A stretch of 64,000 nucleotides of DNA from Peptoniphilaceae bacterium AMB_02. Lineage in GTDB: Bacteria > Bacillota > Clostridia > Tissierellales > Peptoniphilaceae. The stretch lies in NCBI GenBank assembly GCA_036321625.1, contig CP143259.1, forward strand, positions 1,538,001 to 1,602,000. The letters are read 5' to 3'. The translations under genes were made by a program, and so were the position numbers. A model generated the notes under the pieces. It did no database searches. It had not been told where the DNA came from and worked only from the letters and a program-made list of their open reading frames with translations. Shown here piece after piece: positions 1 through 9,688 of this stretch (the first letter of the stretch is position 1; each line of letters starts with the position of its first letter).

Positions 1-270
1 TTCTTCTATCAAACCAATTTCCTGAGGCACCAGTCCCATAAGTCGTTTTGCCTCTATCGGATTTTTCTCAATATCAAAGTCTCCAATTTTTATACTTCCC
101 GTATCAGGTTTTAATAAGCCTGTTACCATATTTATTAAAGTCGTCTTACCTGCTCCATTCGGACCCAAAAGCCCGTAAATACTGCCTTTTTTAATATTTA
201 AAGATATATTATCAACAACTATTCTCTTACCGAATCTTCTACTTAGTGAATCAACGCTTAGTATATTCAT
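1..270 (-). CDS. ABC transporter ATP-binding protein, C-terminal part outside the window
   Basis: This is the N-terminal 90 residues of an ABC ATPase; the gene runs off the left edge. The Walker A motif GPNGAGKTT is visible at about residues 37-45, and the Q-loop region (VPQE) follows near residue 85. The ATG at 270 is preceded by the ribosome site AGGAGGG. The family drives drug, peptide or sodium export with a separate permease, which would lie beyond the edge. The start lies only 34 bases after the terminator of the preceding response regulator, so there is little room for an independent promoter. Its leader resembles that of the NatA-like gene at 3436-4359. The substrate cannot be told. 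Confidence 0.88.
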   Translation of the reverse strand, partial: MNILSVDSLSRRFGKRIVVDNISLNIKKGSIYGLLGPNGAGKTTLINMVTGLLKPDTGSIKIGDFDIEKNPIEAKRLMGLVPQEIGLIEE

Positions 271-303
271 TAGAATCCCTCCTGTTAATTCTAATTCTAT
301 CAA

Positions 304-333
304 ATAAAAAACTCCCGTAACACTGTCGGGAGT
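304..333 (-). terminator. Rho-independent terminator after the NarL-type response regulator
   Basis: On the minus strand a 7-bp stem (ACTCCCG/CGGGAGT, 311-317 with 327-333) with a 9-base loop is followed by six or more T residues. It closes the natAB/two-component region just before the edge ABC gene. Confidence 0.85.
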
Positions 334-354
334 CACAATTGTGCATGACTTAAG

Positions 355-999
355 TCATATTAATTTGTTTTTGTACATAAAGACTGCTATTTGAGTTCTA
401 TCTCTAAGTTCCAGCTTTGAAAGTATTACGCTTATATTGTTCTTAACAGTACCTTCGGAAAGAAACAGACTTTCAGAGATCTCCTTATTAGATAGTCCAT
501 CAGCTATCAATTTCATTATCTCAAGTTCACGATTTGTGATATTGCCTTGTTCAAGTAATCCCGTATTCGGAGTTAAGTCACATTGTGCTGCGAGTATCTC
601 AGTGGTCATCTCAGGATGAATTATTATATTTCCAGATAATGAAGCTTTGATGGCAGAGTATATCAATTCCTCCGAACTATCCTTTAACAAGTATCCTGAT
701 GCTCCCAGCTTAAGTGCAGACTCTATATATTCTGAATCTTTAAAAGTAGTCAAAATAATTATTTTTATGTCCTCATCATACGACTTTATGAGTTTCGTGC
801 CTTCTATACCATCGTGCTCAGGCATCCTGATATCCATTAGAACCACATCAGGTTTATTAGACTTAACCATCTCATAAGCTTCTCTTCCATTCGATGCCAT
901 CCCAATTACTTCTATATCTTCAAAGTTCATAAGCAGTATTTGAAGTCCCTGTCTAATCAATTTTTCATCGTCCACTAATAATAGTCTTATCTTATTCAC
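355..999 (-). CDS. NarL/FixJ-family response regulator
   Basis: A 214-residue two-component regulator. The receiver domain (about 1-120) has the acidic pair D10-D11, the phospho-acceptor D56 in VVLMDIRMP and the conserved lysine in GYLLKDSS. A LuxR-type helix-turn-helix follows at about 150-210 (RELEIMKLIADGLSNKEI, then GTVKNNIS). It would be phosphorylated by the histidine kinase encoded just upstream, whose gene it overlaps by 8 bases, so the two are translationally coupled. The flanking ABC genes on both sides are the likely targets, as in other NatRK- or LiaRS-like loci; that is inference from position. Confidence 0.93.
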   Translation of the reverse strand: MNKIRLLLVDDEKLIRQGLQILLMNFEDIEVIGMASNGREAYEMVKSNKPDVVLMDIRMPEHDGIEGTKLIKSYDEDIKIIILTTFKDSEYIESALKLGASGYLLKDSSEELIYSAIKASLSGNIIIHPEMTTEILAAQCDLTPNTGLLEQGNITNRELEIMKLIADGLSNKEISESLFLSEGTVKNNISVILSKLELRDRTQIAVFMYKNKLI

Positions 1000-2149
1000 T
1001 AAAATACTCCTTTTTAAATCTGGGCATTACTACTCTCATAAAGAACCCCTCGCCTATTGTACTGCTGTATTGGATGTTTCCACCAACTTCAATTACCCTC
1101 TCTCTTATTCCTCGCAAACCGATATTTTCTACAATCTCATCAGTCCCCAAACCATCGTCCTTTAAGGTAAGTATGAGTTCTGATTGACCATAGTTCATAA
1201 ATATATTGATTGTCTTTGGTTTCCCATGTTTAGCAGAGTTGGACAGAAATTCCTGAACTGTTCTGTAAATCACGAGTTCTCTTTCTTCACCGATTTCCCA
1301 TATATTTTTAGAAACCCCAAAATTGACTATTATCGAAGAAAGTTGAGAAAAATTGCTTATTAATTCTTCGATGGCAAATTGAATGCTCTTTGCTGAAATC
1401 TCAGATGGTTTTAACTCGCTTAAAGTCTGTCTAAGATTACTTAGTGCATCTTTTGAGAACTCGGTAAGCGTCTGTGCCATCTCGCTCGTCTTTTCGGAAT
1501 TAACCACGCTCATTTTTTCTATTGCTCTAAGATTGATTACAATTGTGGACAGCGCATGACCTATGCTGTCGTGAAGCTCCCTGGAGATTCTATTTCTCTC
1601 TATAGTTGTGTATAGTTCTTTCATCGTATTCATACTGCTTTCCACCCTATCCAGCTCTGTAGTAAGCTTGTTATTGGCTTCGCTCAATCTATAATTATCA
1701 AACATATAATCCTTTTTTTGATTTACTTCATCATTAAGTATGTGAATTATGATTATAAATATAGCTGAAAGTAGTAGTGCGGGTATGGTGTTTAGAAGAG
1801 TATCTCTCATGGAGTAAAGATAAATTAAGTGACTTATTACTATCGGAATATATTTTTGTCTTTTAAGGTAGATTATAGAATCATAGCTAATAATAAATAA
1901 GACATATACGGGTATCATATACCCCATATAAGCAGCCATAACCATAAGGACTATGTCTATTGGCAGGGTATAGATAGCTATTTTATCGATATTAATATGC
2001 TTGGCTTGATAGACTCTAATTTGAACGACAACTACATAGATTAATAAACCTATGATTAATGGTACAGTTACGGTATAGTCAGGTACCAATAAATCGTAGA
2101 TTATAGCCAGTAGTATTAAATATTTAAAGTATATTCTCAAGCCATTCAT
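992..2149 (-). CDS. Sensor histidine kinase, HisKA_3 type
   Basis: A membrane histidine kinase of about 385 residues. The N-terminal 140 residues form several hydrophobic segments with little extracellular sequence, so it may sense a signal within the membrane or act with a transporter. The dimerisation/phospho-acceptor segment RELHDSIGHALS gives the HisKA_3 histidine, and a HATPase domain follows with the N-box FLSNSAKHG and the G-boxes DDGLGTDE and GLRGIRERV. I prefer the ATG at 2149, which has GGTGAT about five bases upstream, over the one at 2161. Partner: the regulator at 355-999. Confidence 0.9.
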   Translation of the reverse strand: MNGLRIYFKYLILLAIIYDLLVPDYTVTVPLIIGLLIYVVVVQIRVYQAKHINIDKIAIYTLPIDIVLMVMAAYMGYMIPVYVLFIISYDSIIYLKRQKYIPIVISHLIYLYSMRDTLLNTIPALLLSAIFIIIIHILNDEVNQKKDYMFDNYRLSEANNKLTTELDRVESSMNTMKELYTTIERNRISRELHDSIGHALSTIVINLRAIEKMSVVNSEKTSEMAQTLTEFSKDALSNLRQTLSELKPSEISAKSIQFAIEELISNFSQLSSIIVNFGVSKNIWEIGEERELVIYRTVQEFLSNSAKHGKPKTINIFMNYGQSELILTLKDDGLGTDEIVENIGLRGIRERVIEVGGNIQYSSTIGEGFFMRVVMPRFKKEYFSE

Positions 2150-2181
2150 ACATATCACCATTTCCTGTAAATAGTATATTT

Positions 2182-2222
2182 AAAAACCGGCAAACAGTCA
2201 ATTTCAAAAGACCATTTGCCGG
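2182..2222 (-). terminator. Terminator after the NatB-like permease
   Basis: An 8-bp stem (CCGGCAAA at 2187-2194 with TTTGCCGG at 2215-2222) is followed on the minus strand by a T run. It lies between the permease stop and the kinase start, so kinase and regulator are reached by read-through or from a promoter near the hairpin. Confidence 0.8.
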
Positions 2223-2228
2223 CTCTTT

Positions 2229-3452
2229 CTATTTTTCAAAAATCATTTTTATGGCTTTAAAGAATTTAACTCTATTTCCATAGTTTAGTGACCCCAGTCT
2301 GTATATCTTAATTGAAAGATATGCCAAGAATGCTGTTGTCAATAAAAGCAGTCCGAATGAAATCAGGATTTCTATGAGTGGAATGGATACGAGTGAGTAT
2401 CTTGCAAACATAGCCATAGGCGAACTAAAAGGAATTATAGAAGCAAGCCTTGCTACTAAACTCTCAGGCATATTTATGGCAAAATTGGTTACAAAGTAAA
2501 CCAGTACAAATATGATAGTAACGGGACTTATAGAGGTGCTTACATCTTCAACTTTCGATACCAATGCACCCAGTCCGGCAAATAGGAACAGGTACATCAA
2601 ATATCCCAAAAACGTAAAGGCAAGCAGTACCAGTAATCCGTCAGGAGTAATTGTAAAGCCTATTGATTTAAGAAAACCTTCGGGATAACTGGCTTTATTC
2701 AGAAATAGTCCGATATAAACTGCACAGTAAATCAAACCAATCTGTATTATAGCAACAATAGAGGCAGCTATTACCTTGCCTATGATTAGTGGAGTCGGCG
2801 ATGTGGAAGTTATCAGTAATTCCATTGTCCTGTCGCTTTTTTCTCTAGCTACCGACGTCGCTACTATTGATCCATACATGATTACCGCCATATATGTCGT
2901 AATCATAGAGAGATAGACCGTTGCAAAACTCGTCATAGAATCCCTACCGAGGATTATATTATTAAAATCCAGTTCAGTATTATAGGCGCTGTCAACTTGT
3001 ACGGGATCAAGACCGCTGGATATTAGAAGTTCATCTCGGTTATATTTCTTAATCAGATCCAGCATATTGCTTACACTTCTATTATTAACTCCACTGTCAA
3101 TTGCATAATGACTTAATTTTGTGCTTGAGTCAATCACAAAAGCCCTTTTAATTTCACCGGATTGAACCTTTTTCTCTATTTCATCTCTATTTTCAGTAAA
3201 TTCATATTCATCAGGAGCATTTTCCTTTAGAAACTCTTCTATCTTTTTGTCTGCTGTATAAACCATTATACTGTCTTTCTTTCCATTCGAAAATGCAGAA
3301 ATCCCTTCACCTTTTGTCACTAGATTGATGATAGTAGGAATGGATGTGGCAATTAGAGATAAAACGATAAAAAATATCGTCGTTCCTATAAAAGACTTCT
3401 TCCTAAGATAAGTCTTTACTTCAAAGTTCAATATATTACCCAAGTTTTTCAT
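2229..3452 (-). CDS. ABC-2 type transporter permease, NatB-like
   Basis: About 407 residues. One membrane helix near residue 25 is followed by an extracytoplasmic domain of roughly 150 residues and then five or six membrane helices. This is the layout of NatB/YhaP-type ABC-2 permeases. The segment VAREKSDRTMELLITSTS is the typical cytoplasmic loop after the first helix of the membrane bundle. It pairs with the ATPase at 3436-4359, whose gene it overlaps. The ATG at 3452 has AGGTG at good spacing; GTG 3461 and ATG 3458 are also in frame. Role in sodium or drug/peptide efflux is inferred from family. Confidence 0.88.
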   Translation of the reverse strand: MKNLGNILNFEVKTYLRKKSFIGTTIFFIVLSLIATSIPTIINLVTKGEGISAFSNGKKDSIMVYTADKKIEEFLKENAPDEYEFTENRDEIEKKVQSGEIKRAFVIDSSTKLSHYAIDSGVNNRSVSNMLDLIKKYNRDELLISSGLDPVQVDSAYNTELDFNNIILGRDSMTSFATVYLSMITTYMAVIMYGSIVATSVAREKSDRTMELLITSTSPTPLIIGKVIAASIVAIIQIGLIYCAVYIGLFLNKASYPEGFLKSIGFTITPDGLLVLLAFTFLGYLMYLFLFAGLGALVSKVEDVSTSISPVTIIFVLVYFVTNFAINMPESLVARLASIIPFSSPMAMFARYSLVSIPLIEILISFGLLLLTTAFLAYLSIKIYRLGSLNYGNRVKFFKAIKMIFEK

Positions 3453-4359
3453 TTTCATCACCTACTGTCCTGATAAAGATATCTTGTAAGCTAGGTTCGT
3501 AGACCTCAAACTTCTCTATTTCTAAATTGTTTTCGATTAATTCACTAAGCAGTTCTCTCGAGGTTTTGCCCGCTATAAGTTCCAGTATGACTGATTTTTT
3601 ATCTTCCGTAATTCTAATCGAGCTGATTTTTTCCATTAAGAAAGCCTTCAATCTTTCATTGTCCATATTTACTACAGAAAGCCTTAGTTTATTCGATCTA
3701 AGGTTTTTCTTTATCTCTCTTAAATCACCATTCAACACGATTCTTCCATTGTCTATAAGCGTAATCTCGTCACAGAAGTCTTCTACATATCCCATCTGAT
3801 GACTTGAGAATATAACCAGTTTTTCCTTTGTTATAAACTCCATTATTATATCTTTAAGTGCTTGCGAGTTAACAGGATCAAGTCCACTGAAAGGTTCATC
3901 GAGTATTAAAATGTCGGGATCATTTAGAAAAGCTTGTGCAATTTGGATTTTTTGCTGATTTCCCTTTGATAGTGTCTCCAGTTTTTTCTTTTTGTATTCT
4001 CCTAGTCCAAACCTGTCTACCCAGTATTCAGCTGATTTTACCGCATCAGATTTCTTGGCACCTCTAAGTCTTGCAAAGTATATCAGCTGCTCCAGTATGG
4101 GTTCTTTGCCGTACATTCCTCTTTCTTCAGGAAGGTACCCAACTCTATTTTTATTGGGATTAAAAACCTTACCATCCAGTAAAAAACTGCCGCTATCCTG
4201 TCTGAACACTCCCATTAATGCTCTTATAGTAGTTGTTTTTCCTGCACCGTTTCTTCCAAGATACCCCATTGCCTTGCCGCTTTCAACGGTAAAACTCACA
4301 TCATGAAGTATCTGCTTTCCGGAGAAACTTTTATTTATATCTATTATCTCTAGTTTCAT
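3436..4359 (-). CDS. ABC transporter ATP-binding protein, NatA-like
   Basis: A 307-residue ATPase with Walker A GRNGAGKTT (about 36-44), the signature LSKGNQQKIQ, Walker B ILILDEPFSGLDP and the H-loop SSHQM. The C-terminal extension of about 80 residues is usual for NatA/YhaQ-type ATPases. LSKGN replaces the common LSGGQ, which is normal in this subfamily. First gene of the unit, with ribosome site GAGGAGG before ATG 4359. It energises the permease encoded just downstream. Confidence 0.93.
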   Translation of the reverse strand: MKLEIIDINKSFSGKQILHDVSFTVESGKAMGYLGRNGAGKTTTIRALMGVFRQDSGSFLLDGKVFNPNKNRVGYLPEERGMYGKEPILEQLIYFARLRGAKKSDAVKSAEYWVDRFGLGEYKKKKLETLSKGNQQKIQIAQAFLNDPDILILDEPFSGLDPVNSQALKDIIMEFITKEKLVIFSSHQMGYVEDFCDEITLIDNGRIVLNGDLREIKKNLRSNKLRLSVVNMDNERLKAFLMEKISSIRITEDKKSVILELIAGKTSRELLSELIENNLEIEKFEVYEPSLQDIFIRTVGDENEKLG

Positions 4360-4373
4360 ATATACCTCCTCTA

Positions 4374-4398
4374 CTATTAATTCTAATATGAATCAAAA
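4374..4398 (-). promoter_or_regulatory. Conserved leader element of the NatA-like gene, possible promoter
   Basis: On the + strand the 11-base core ttaattctaat occurs here and again at 285-295 in front of the edge ABC gene, 15-18 bases from each start codon. On the minus strand it contains TAGAAT, a fair -10 box, with TTTAAA 17 bases upstream in this copy only. Either a shared promoter core or a binding site for the local response regulator. Confidence 0.35.
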
Positions 4399-4473
4399 CA
4401 TATTTAAACTGTCTGAAGTCACTGGTCTATATTACTTTAGTCATAAATTTTCTGAAATACCTATACATTTGAA

Positions 4474-5625
4474 TCATTTTGTGTTTTCAAGTAAATCATC
4501 GGCAATAATGTATAATTCTTCCCTATTAATATTGTGATTGTAAGAAAATATCTTATAATCATAATCTTTATAATTAAAATTCACTAAATTCTTGTCATAG
4601 ATATAACTAACGGGAATATTATTGATGATCGTTGAAGAATCTTTGCCTTTTAAATCCGCTTTATAGGTGAATATTGGAGGTTTGGTTATAACTATCTTAA
4701 ATCTTATTTTATCATCCAGCTTATGAACTGATTCAATCTCAATATAGGGGTCTCCTGAACCTAGAAAAAATTCAGAATAATTATAACTTACTTCCCATGG
4801 TAATTCAGAATTTAAAGTGAGTAGTTTGTCTCCAATTTTACTTATTAATTCATCCTTGGTAATACTTCTCGAAACTACAGTGTTTTCTATTTTAATGTCT
4901 TTAGGTATGTCCATTTGAAAAACAGAATCGGGTATCAGGGTTTTATCATCATACTCGAGGGTTTCACGTACAAATAATGTATCCATATCATTAGGCATTA
5001 CTCTTTCGGATTTCAATATTCTATAGCTTTCCTTGTCAACCCAGAGCTCAACTTTTTCATACTGACTATTCGATATAGTATAACCGGTTTCAAGGATTTT
5101 TATTTCTGTGTTTTCGTTTTTATTATCCTTTAAAGTATACTCGATATGAAGAGTGTCTCTACCGGCAATTTTCTCATTTCCAATAATTTTCATATCGTGG
5201 GTCTCTGCCAAATTCGATACCTCATTTATGAATATATCTTTTATACTCGTTAATACGAGTTCAACATAATTCGGACTAATGGGAGTGCTGTTATACTTTT
5301 CCTCACCAAGGGCATTTGTACTTTTTGTTTTCTCAATCCCATCACTGTAAATGCTGATAAATCCCTCTTCTTCATTGTATTTTATACTATGTTTGTATTC
5401 ATATCCATTATCAGTCTTTTTAATCCATCTCTCTATAATGGTATAATTGGTTTCTTGTCCCTTGGTTACATGTCCGATTCTCTCTTTGGTGTAATAGGAT
5501 TTTGGAAGATCAGATTCTTTAACAAATGTCTCCAGTACTATAGGTGAAATAAGAGTTCCCGTAGTCTTACAGCCTGAAAGCATAATACTTAAGAAAATGC
5601 ATAATACAATAATCTTTCTATTCAT
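4474..5625 (-). CDS. Putative lipoprotein of the OmpR-type two-component operon
   Basis: A 383-residue protein with a lipoprotein signal peptide: MNRK, a hydrophobic core and the lipobox LSGC, with the lipidated cysteine at residue 19. The rest is hydrophilic and beta-rich by eye, with segments such as IERWIKKTDNGYEYKHS and KVELWVDKESYRILKSE. These recall LolA/RseB- or YdcC-like folds that bind lipids or envelope polymers; this likeness is weak. The gene overlaps the histidine kinase by 8 bases and has no clear ribosome site of its own, so it is probably translated by coupling. It may be an accessory sensor of the kinase. Function unknown. Confidence 0.75.
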   Translation of the reverse strand: MNRKIIVLCIFLSIMLSGCKTTGTLISPIVLETFVKESDLPKSYYTKERIGHVTKGQETNYTIIERWIKKTDNGYEYKHSIKYNEEEGFISIYSDGIEKTKSTNALGEEKYNSTPISPNYVELVLTSIKDIFINEVSNLAETHDMKIIGNEKIAGRDTLHIEYTLKDNKNENTEIKILETGYTISNSQYEKVELWVDKESYRILKSERVMPNDMDTLFVRETLEYDDKTLIPDSVFQMDIPKDIKIENTVVSRSITKDELISKIGDKLLTLNSELPWEVSYNYSEFFLGSGDPYIEIESVHKLDDKIRFKIVITKPPIFTYKADLKGKDSSTIINNIPVSYIYDKNLVNFNYKDYDYKIFSYNHNINREELYIIADDLLENTK

Positions 5626-7060
5626 TTCGATTTCTATTTAACTCTATTACAATAGTTAAATTATCCTCCTCAGAATAAAAGTCAACCTCGCCATCATGCT
5701 TATCAACTATTAATACTACAATCGATAAACCTAAGCCTATTCCTCCTCTTTCTTTACTCCTCGAATCATCTAGTTTATAGAATGGATAGGATATCTTCTT
5801 GAGTTGCTCCTCGCTTAGTCTTGCTGTATCGTTCTTTACTATGATCAACATTTTATCTTTTAAGTCACTATATCTATTTTTAATAGCCGGGTCCAAATGA
5901 TCGGGAAGCTCATACTCTTCGGAATAAACGCCCAGACTGATTCGTCCACCCGGCTTGCAGTATTTAATGGCATTGATAACTAAATTTCCGATGACCCTAT
6001 CCATTTGATTTACATCCAGATTGTATTCCCCTTCTATTTTTACATCAATGTCAGAGGAAAGTCCTGCATTTTCTATGAGGTCTTTATATCCAAAAAACAG
6101 GGTATCTATCGCTTCTTTACCGTCTACCGTTACAGGTTCAATTTCTCCGCCCGATTGAAGCAAATTGTAATTCATTAAATTATCCAGCATACTACTCATC
6201 AAGTCGCATTTTTCAATAATCCCATCAAGTTTTAATTTATCACATTCACCATTTTCACGAATGAGTTCAATATTTGTCCTTATTGCAGTTAGAGGCGTTT
6301 TTAAATCGTGTGATATAGCCATTACCATATAATTTCTCTCTGCATGATCATTTCTTATCTGATATGATTTATCTCTAATATCATCTCTCATTCTATTAAA
6401 ATTGCTAATGATAGCACCAATTTCATCGTCATCTCTACTGCTGATTTTTACAAATCTGTCCGAAGCAAACTCGTTCATTGCAAAGACCAGTTTTTGTATG
6501 GGTTTATTTATCCTGTTTTCTGTAAATCTATTGGCAAAAATAAAAAGTAATACCAATGAACCGATAAATACAAAAATACCGGTCATAATAATATTGTTTA
6601 CTTTATTTATAAACTCTACTCTGTGTATTGCAATATTGTATACTCCAATTATTTTATCATTTCGAAACACGGGTCTTTTAATGCTGTCATTGTCAAGTTC
6701 ATAGACCCTTTCATATAAGCCTTTAAGCAAACTGTCCTTAGACTCTGTTCTGTTAAGTTCATTGACATTCTCTAAATTGGACTTATAAATCAATCTACCG
6801 TCATAATTGTAAAGAGCTATGTCTACCAGATCTCTGTCTTCACTTTCTATCAAAGCGTCAAAATCATGCTCACCTTCATAGAGAGATTCGTCGTCCAGTA
6901 TTTTGCTGTATTTTTGTATTAGAAAGGTATTTGTTATATAGTCTCTTACCCTGGCCTCTCTATTGTTTTTTATAATCATAAGGCTCGACAAAAGAGCTAT
7001 AATAATGGGCAGCAGTATAACCACCACATAGGATCCCATTATACTCCGCTTAATTCTCAT
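5618..7060 (-). CDS. Sensor histidine kinase, HAMP-HisKA-HATPase type
   Basis: 480 residues. One helix at about 10-30, an extracytoplasmic sensor region to about 155, a second helix at about 158-178, a HAMP linker (about 176-230), the phospho-acceptor H251 in SHDLKTPLTAI, the N-box NLVINAIKYC, and G-boxes ending in GGIGLGLSIV. The usual DxG in the G1 box is replaced by KNDTARLS, as in kinases of the SaeS/BceS kind. The start overlaps the response regulator stop (ATGA) and has GGAGTGAG upstream. It phosphorylates the regulator at 7057-7749. The signal is unknown; the linked lipoprotein suggests envelope sensing. Confidence 0.93.
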   Translation of the reverse strand: MRIKRSIMGSYVVVILLPIIIALLSSLMIIKNNREARVRDYITNTFLIQKYSKILDDESLYEGEHDFDALIESEDRDLVDIALYNYDGRLIYKSNLENVNELNRTESKDSLLKGLYERVYELDNDSIKRPVFRNDKIIGVYNIAIHRVEFINKVNNIIMTGIFVFIGSLVLLFIFANRFTENRINKPIQKLVFAMNEFASDRFVKISSRDDDEIGAIISNFNRMRDDIRDKSYQIRNDHAERNYMVMAISHDLKTPLTAIRTNIELIRENGECDKLKLDGIIEKCDLMSSMLDNLMNYNLLQSGGEIEPVTVDGKEAIDTLFFGYKDLIENAGLSSDIDVKIEGEYNLDVNQMDRVIGNLVINAIKYCKPGGRISLGVYSEEYELPDHLDPAIKNRYSDLKDKMLIIVKNDTARLSEEQLKKISYPFYKLDDSRSKERGGIGLGLSIVVLIVDKHDGEVDFYSEEDNLTIVIELNRNRNE

Positions 7061-7749
7061 ACTCTCACTCCAATAAATCTATATCCCTTTCCCCAAATAG
7101 TCTCAATAAATGTCGGTTCTTTCAAATCTTCTTTTAACTTTTCTCTTATTGATTTAACATGAACTGTAATCGTATTATTGCCCTCCAATTCCTTTTCAGC
7201 CCATACAATCTCATATATATCTTTTTTTGAAAGTACCTTGTCTTTATTTTTTATCAGTAATGACAAAATTTCAGCTTCTTTAGAAGTGAAAATCAGTTTT
7301 TCTCCATTTAGGTAAAACTCAGAACTCATGGGATAATATTCTAAACCTCCTAGAAAATTTATCACTTTGTTTTCAGTTTGCTGATAACCTGCAGCCTTAC
7401 TCAAATGATATTCTATTCTGGTTTTAAGCTCAGTTAAACTGAAAGGCTTGGTAATATAGTCATCCGCTCCCAGTTCAAAACCTTTAACCTTATCTGAAAC
7501 AGCTATTTTGGCACTGATTATTATTACTGGTACTTTTGACTTTAATCTGAACCTCTCCAAAAACCCATAACCATCTAAATCAGGCATCATCAAGTCCAAA
7601 AGCACAATGCTTATATCATGTAATTCAGAATCTTCTAACGCTTCAAATCCCGTAGAAGACCAAACTGTTTTATAACCTGCATTCTCAAGAAACTCTTTAA
7701 CCGGTGCAGCTATGTGATAATCATCTTCGACAATCAATACTGTATCCAT
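7057..7749 (-). CDS. OmpR/PhoB-family response regulator
   Basis: 230 residues. Receiver domain with D9-D10, phospho-acceptor D52 in LLDLMMPDLDG and K101 in YITKPFS. The winged-helix DNA-binding domain occupies about 130-228 (LTSKEAEILSLL-like start, TVHVKSIREKL recognition helix, WGKGYRF hairpin). It is the first gene of the regulator-kinase-lipoprotein operon, with ribosome site GGGAGGATAGT before the ATG. Target genes are not evident. Confidence 0.94.
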   Translation of the reverse strand: MDTVLIVEDDYHIAAPVKEFLENAGYKTVWSSTGFEALEDSELHDISIVLLDLMMPDLDGYGFLERFRLKSKVPVIIISAKIAVSDKVKGFELGADDYITKPFSLTELKTRIEYHLSKAAGYQQTENKVINFLGGLEYYPMSSEFYLNGEKLIFTSKEAEILSLLIKNKDKVLSKKDIYEIVWAEKELEGNNTITVHVKSIREKLKEDLKEPTFIETIWGKGYRFIGVRV

Positions 7750-8041
7750 ACTATCCTCCCGTCTATCGGTATATATTATTCACTACATTGATATTATTAT
7801 ACAACTTTTTAAAAATCAAACATGCTTTTTAATCAAAACTTTATTAATTAAATATGGCAAATTAAACATTTCCCCTATGTACCTATTATACTTCAATTCT
7901 CCCCAAAAAAACTCTAATATTCATAAAAACAATATGCTATAATAAGATAAATGAAAGTTTTCGAAGAAAACTTACCCAAAGCTTTCTCAAATCTAAAGCT
8001 TAAAAGATTTTATATTCAATAAAATAATTCGGAAGTGAAAT

Positions 8042-9577
8042 ATGTCTAAATTCTCGAGAATAAAATCCGAATATAAGAGTATAAGCAAATCAATACCTGC
8101 TCTTATAAAATATCAAATCATTACAAATCTATTATTATTTGGTATAATAGTCCCCTTGTTCTGGTCTGTCTCCAAAATCCTGATTGAGAGCCAGGGATTT
8201 GTAGCAGTCAGTAATAGTGCATTACTCGAATTTCTACTAAGTAAGTACGGTTTCATCTTTGTCACTCTGCTATTTGTAATCGCAATTAGGTGGATGTTTA
8301 CATTTCATTTCATATCAATCGCAGGTTTTGATGTAAAGCGAAGTATGAAAGAAAGCAGTAAAATGATCAGGAAAAATATACTTAAAATAATAGTTACAAT
8401 GCTTTTATTTATTTTAATAACTCTTCTGATTGTAATACCGGTGACTCTTCTGTGGTTGCTTTTAATTACTACCATGATAAAACATGTCGGTTTGACATCT
8501 GATGCAGGCCGAATACTGTCAATGATAATGATATTAATTCAAAATGCCATAATCGGTTTGAGTTACTTACTCGTAATCCTTTCGCAAGTCTACTTACTTA
8601 CCAGATTGTTTTACCGATTTGTTTCAAAGGATGAAGAGTTGGAATATCTTGCGCATGAATATCCTCATATACCGACTAAAACGAAGTTGACTTTTATTGA
8701 CAAGATATTAAAGAGAAGAAAAACACTTATCGCATTATTCCTATTAGTTTTGATAATGATAGCTGTTCCAACGGGGCTTTTCTTCCATGAGATTTTTATG
8801 GAGAAGTCTGCCATACAAATCGTAGGACATAGAGGCGGAGGAGTACATGCTGCTGAAAACAGCTTGGAAGGAATAAATAAGGCCATTGAAAAGAAAGTCG
8901 ATTGGTCTGAAATTGACGTTCAAAGGTCGAAAGACGGTGTATATATATTAAATCATGATGATACTTTCAAAAGACTTGCAGGAGTTAATTTGAGAGCATC
9001 AGACATGAATTACGATGAAATTAAGAAGCTTGAAATTAGAAACTTAAATAATCCCGCTATGAAAAATGTATCCGTTCCAAAACTTGAGGAGGCCTTGGAT
9101 CTTGCAAAGGATAAAATAGGATTATTCATAGAACTGAAGGGAAAGACAGCAGATATTAAAATGGTCGATGATGTTGTAAAGATGGTTAAATCCAGAAATA
9201 TGATAAATCAAACCGTTCTGGTTTGCTTTGATTATAGTCTCGTGACTTATATAGAACAAAAGTATCCCGAAATCAATTCCGGTTTCATTTACTTTTTGGC
9301 AATAGGCGATGTCAGTAAATTGGAAGGTGATTATTTAATCTTGGAAGAAGATGCTGCATCGGATAGTGTAATTGAAAAGATAAGCAATGCCGGAAAAAAA
9401 TCTGTCATATGGACTGTAAATACAGCAGAGTCCATCGACAAACAAATCAGATCTTATGCAGAGGCCATAATAATCGACCAGTTGGATTTAGCCAAAAAGA
9501 CTCTCGAAGAGTATAATAAAAGAGATGACAGGGATATTCTAAGAGAGATGCTCTTGCTGCCAAAGGAAGATAAATAA
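8042..9577 (+). CDS. Membrane-anchored glycerophosphodiester phosphodiesterase
   Basis: 511 residues in two parts. Residues 1-250 form about six membrane helices, the GDPD membrane domain. Residues 258-490 are the catalytic GlpQ-like domain, with HRGG at 263-266, ENS at 272-274, the metal-ligand pair E290/D292 and the catalytic H305 in LNHDDTF. It hydrolyses glycerophosphodiesters, or lipid or teichoic acid derived phosphodiesters, to glycerol 3-phosphate. The catalytic domain follows the last helix (about 229-247) and is probably outside the cell. Ribosome site GGAAGTG before the ATG. Single gene between a divergent response regulator and a convergent ABC exporter. Confidence 0.92.
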   Translation: MSKFSRIKSEYKSISKSIPALIKYQIITNLLLFGIIVPLFWSVSKILIESQGFVAVSNSALLEFLLSKYGFIFVTLLFVIAIRWMFTFHFISIAGFDVKRSMKESSKMIRKNILKIIVTMLLFILITLLIVIPVTLLWLLLITTMIKHVGLTSDAGRILSMIMILIQNAIIGLSYLLVILSQVYLLTRLFYRFVSKDEELEYLAHEYPHIPTKTKLTFIDKILKRRKTLIALFLLVLIMIAVPTGLFFHEIFMEKSAIQIVGHRGGGVHAAENSLEGINKAIEKKVDWSEIDVQRSKDGVYILNHDDTFKRLAGVNLRASDMNYDEIKKLEIRNLNNPAMKNVSVPKLEEALDLAKDKIGLFIELKGKTADIKMVDDVVKMVKSRNMINQTVLVCFDYSLVTYIEQKYPEINSGFIYFLAIGDVSKLEGDYLILEEDAASDSVIEKISNAGKKSVIWTVNTAESIDKQIRSYAEAIIIDQLDLAKKTLEEYNKRDDRDILREMLLLPKEDK

Positions 9578-9688
9578 TCAATTTAAACTTTAACCTGTAT
9601 TTGTTTTTTATCAAATCAGGTCCATAAATTACTAATAAATGTTAGAACAATTTGGTAAAACCAATAGAATGTATCATGTAAACAAAAA

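Noticed and set aside
7955-8000. Riboswitch in front of the glycerophosphodiesterase gene
   Set aside because: Two short inverted repeats (AAGTTTTC with GAAAACTT, and AGCTTT with AAAGCT) exist, but no known aptamer motif and no terminator.
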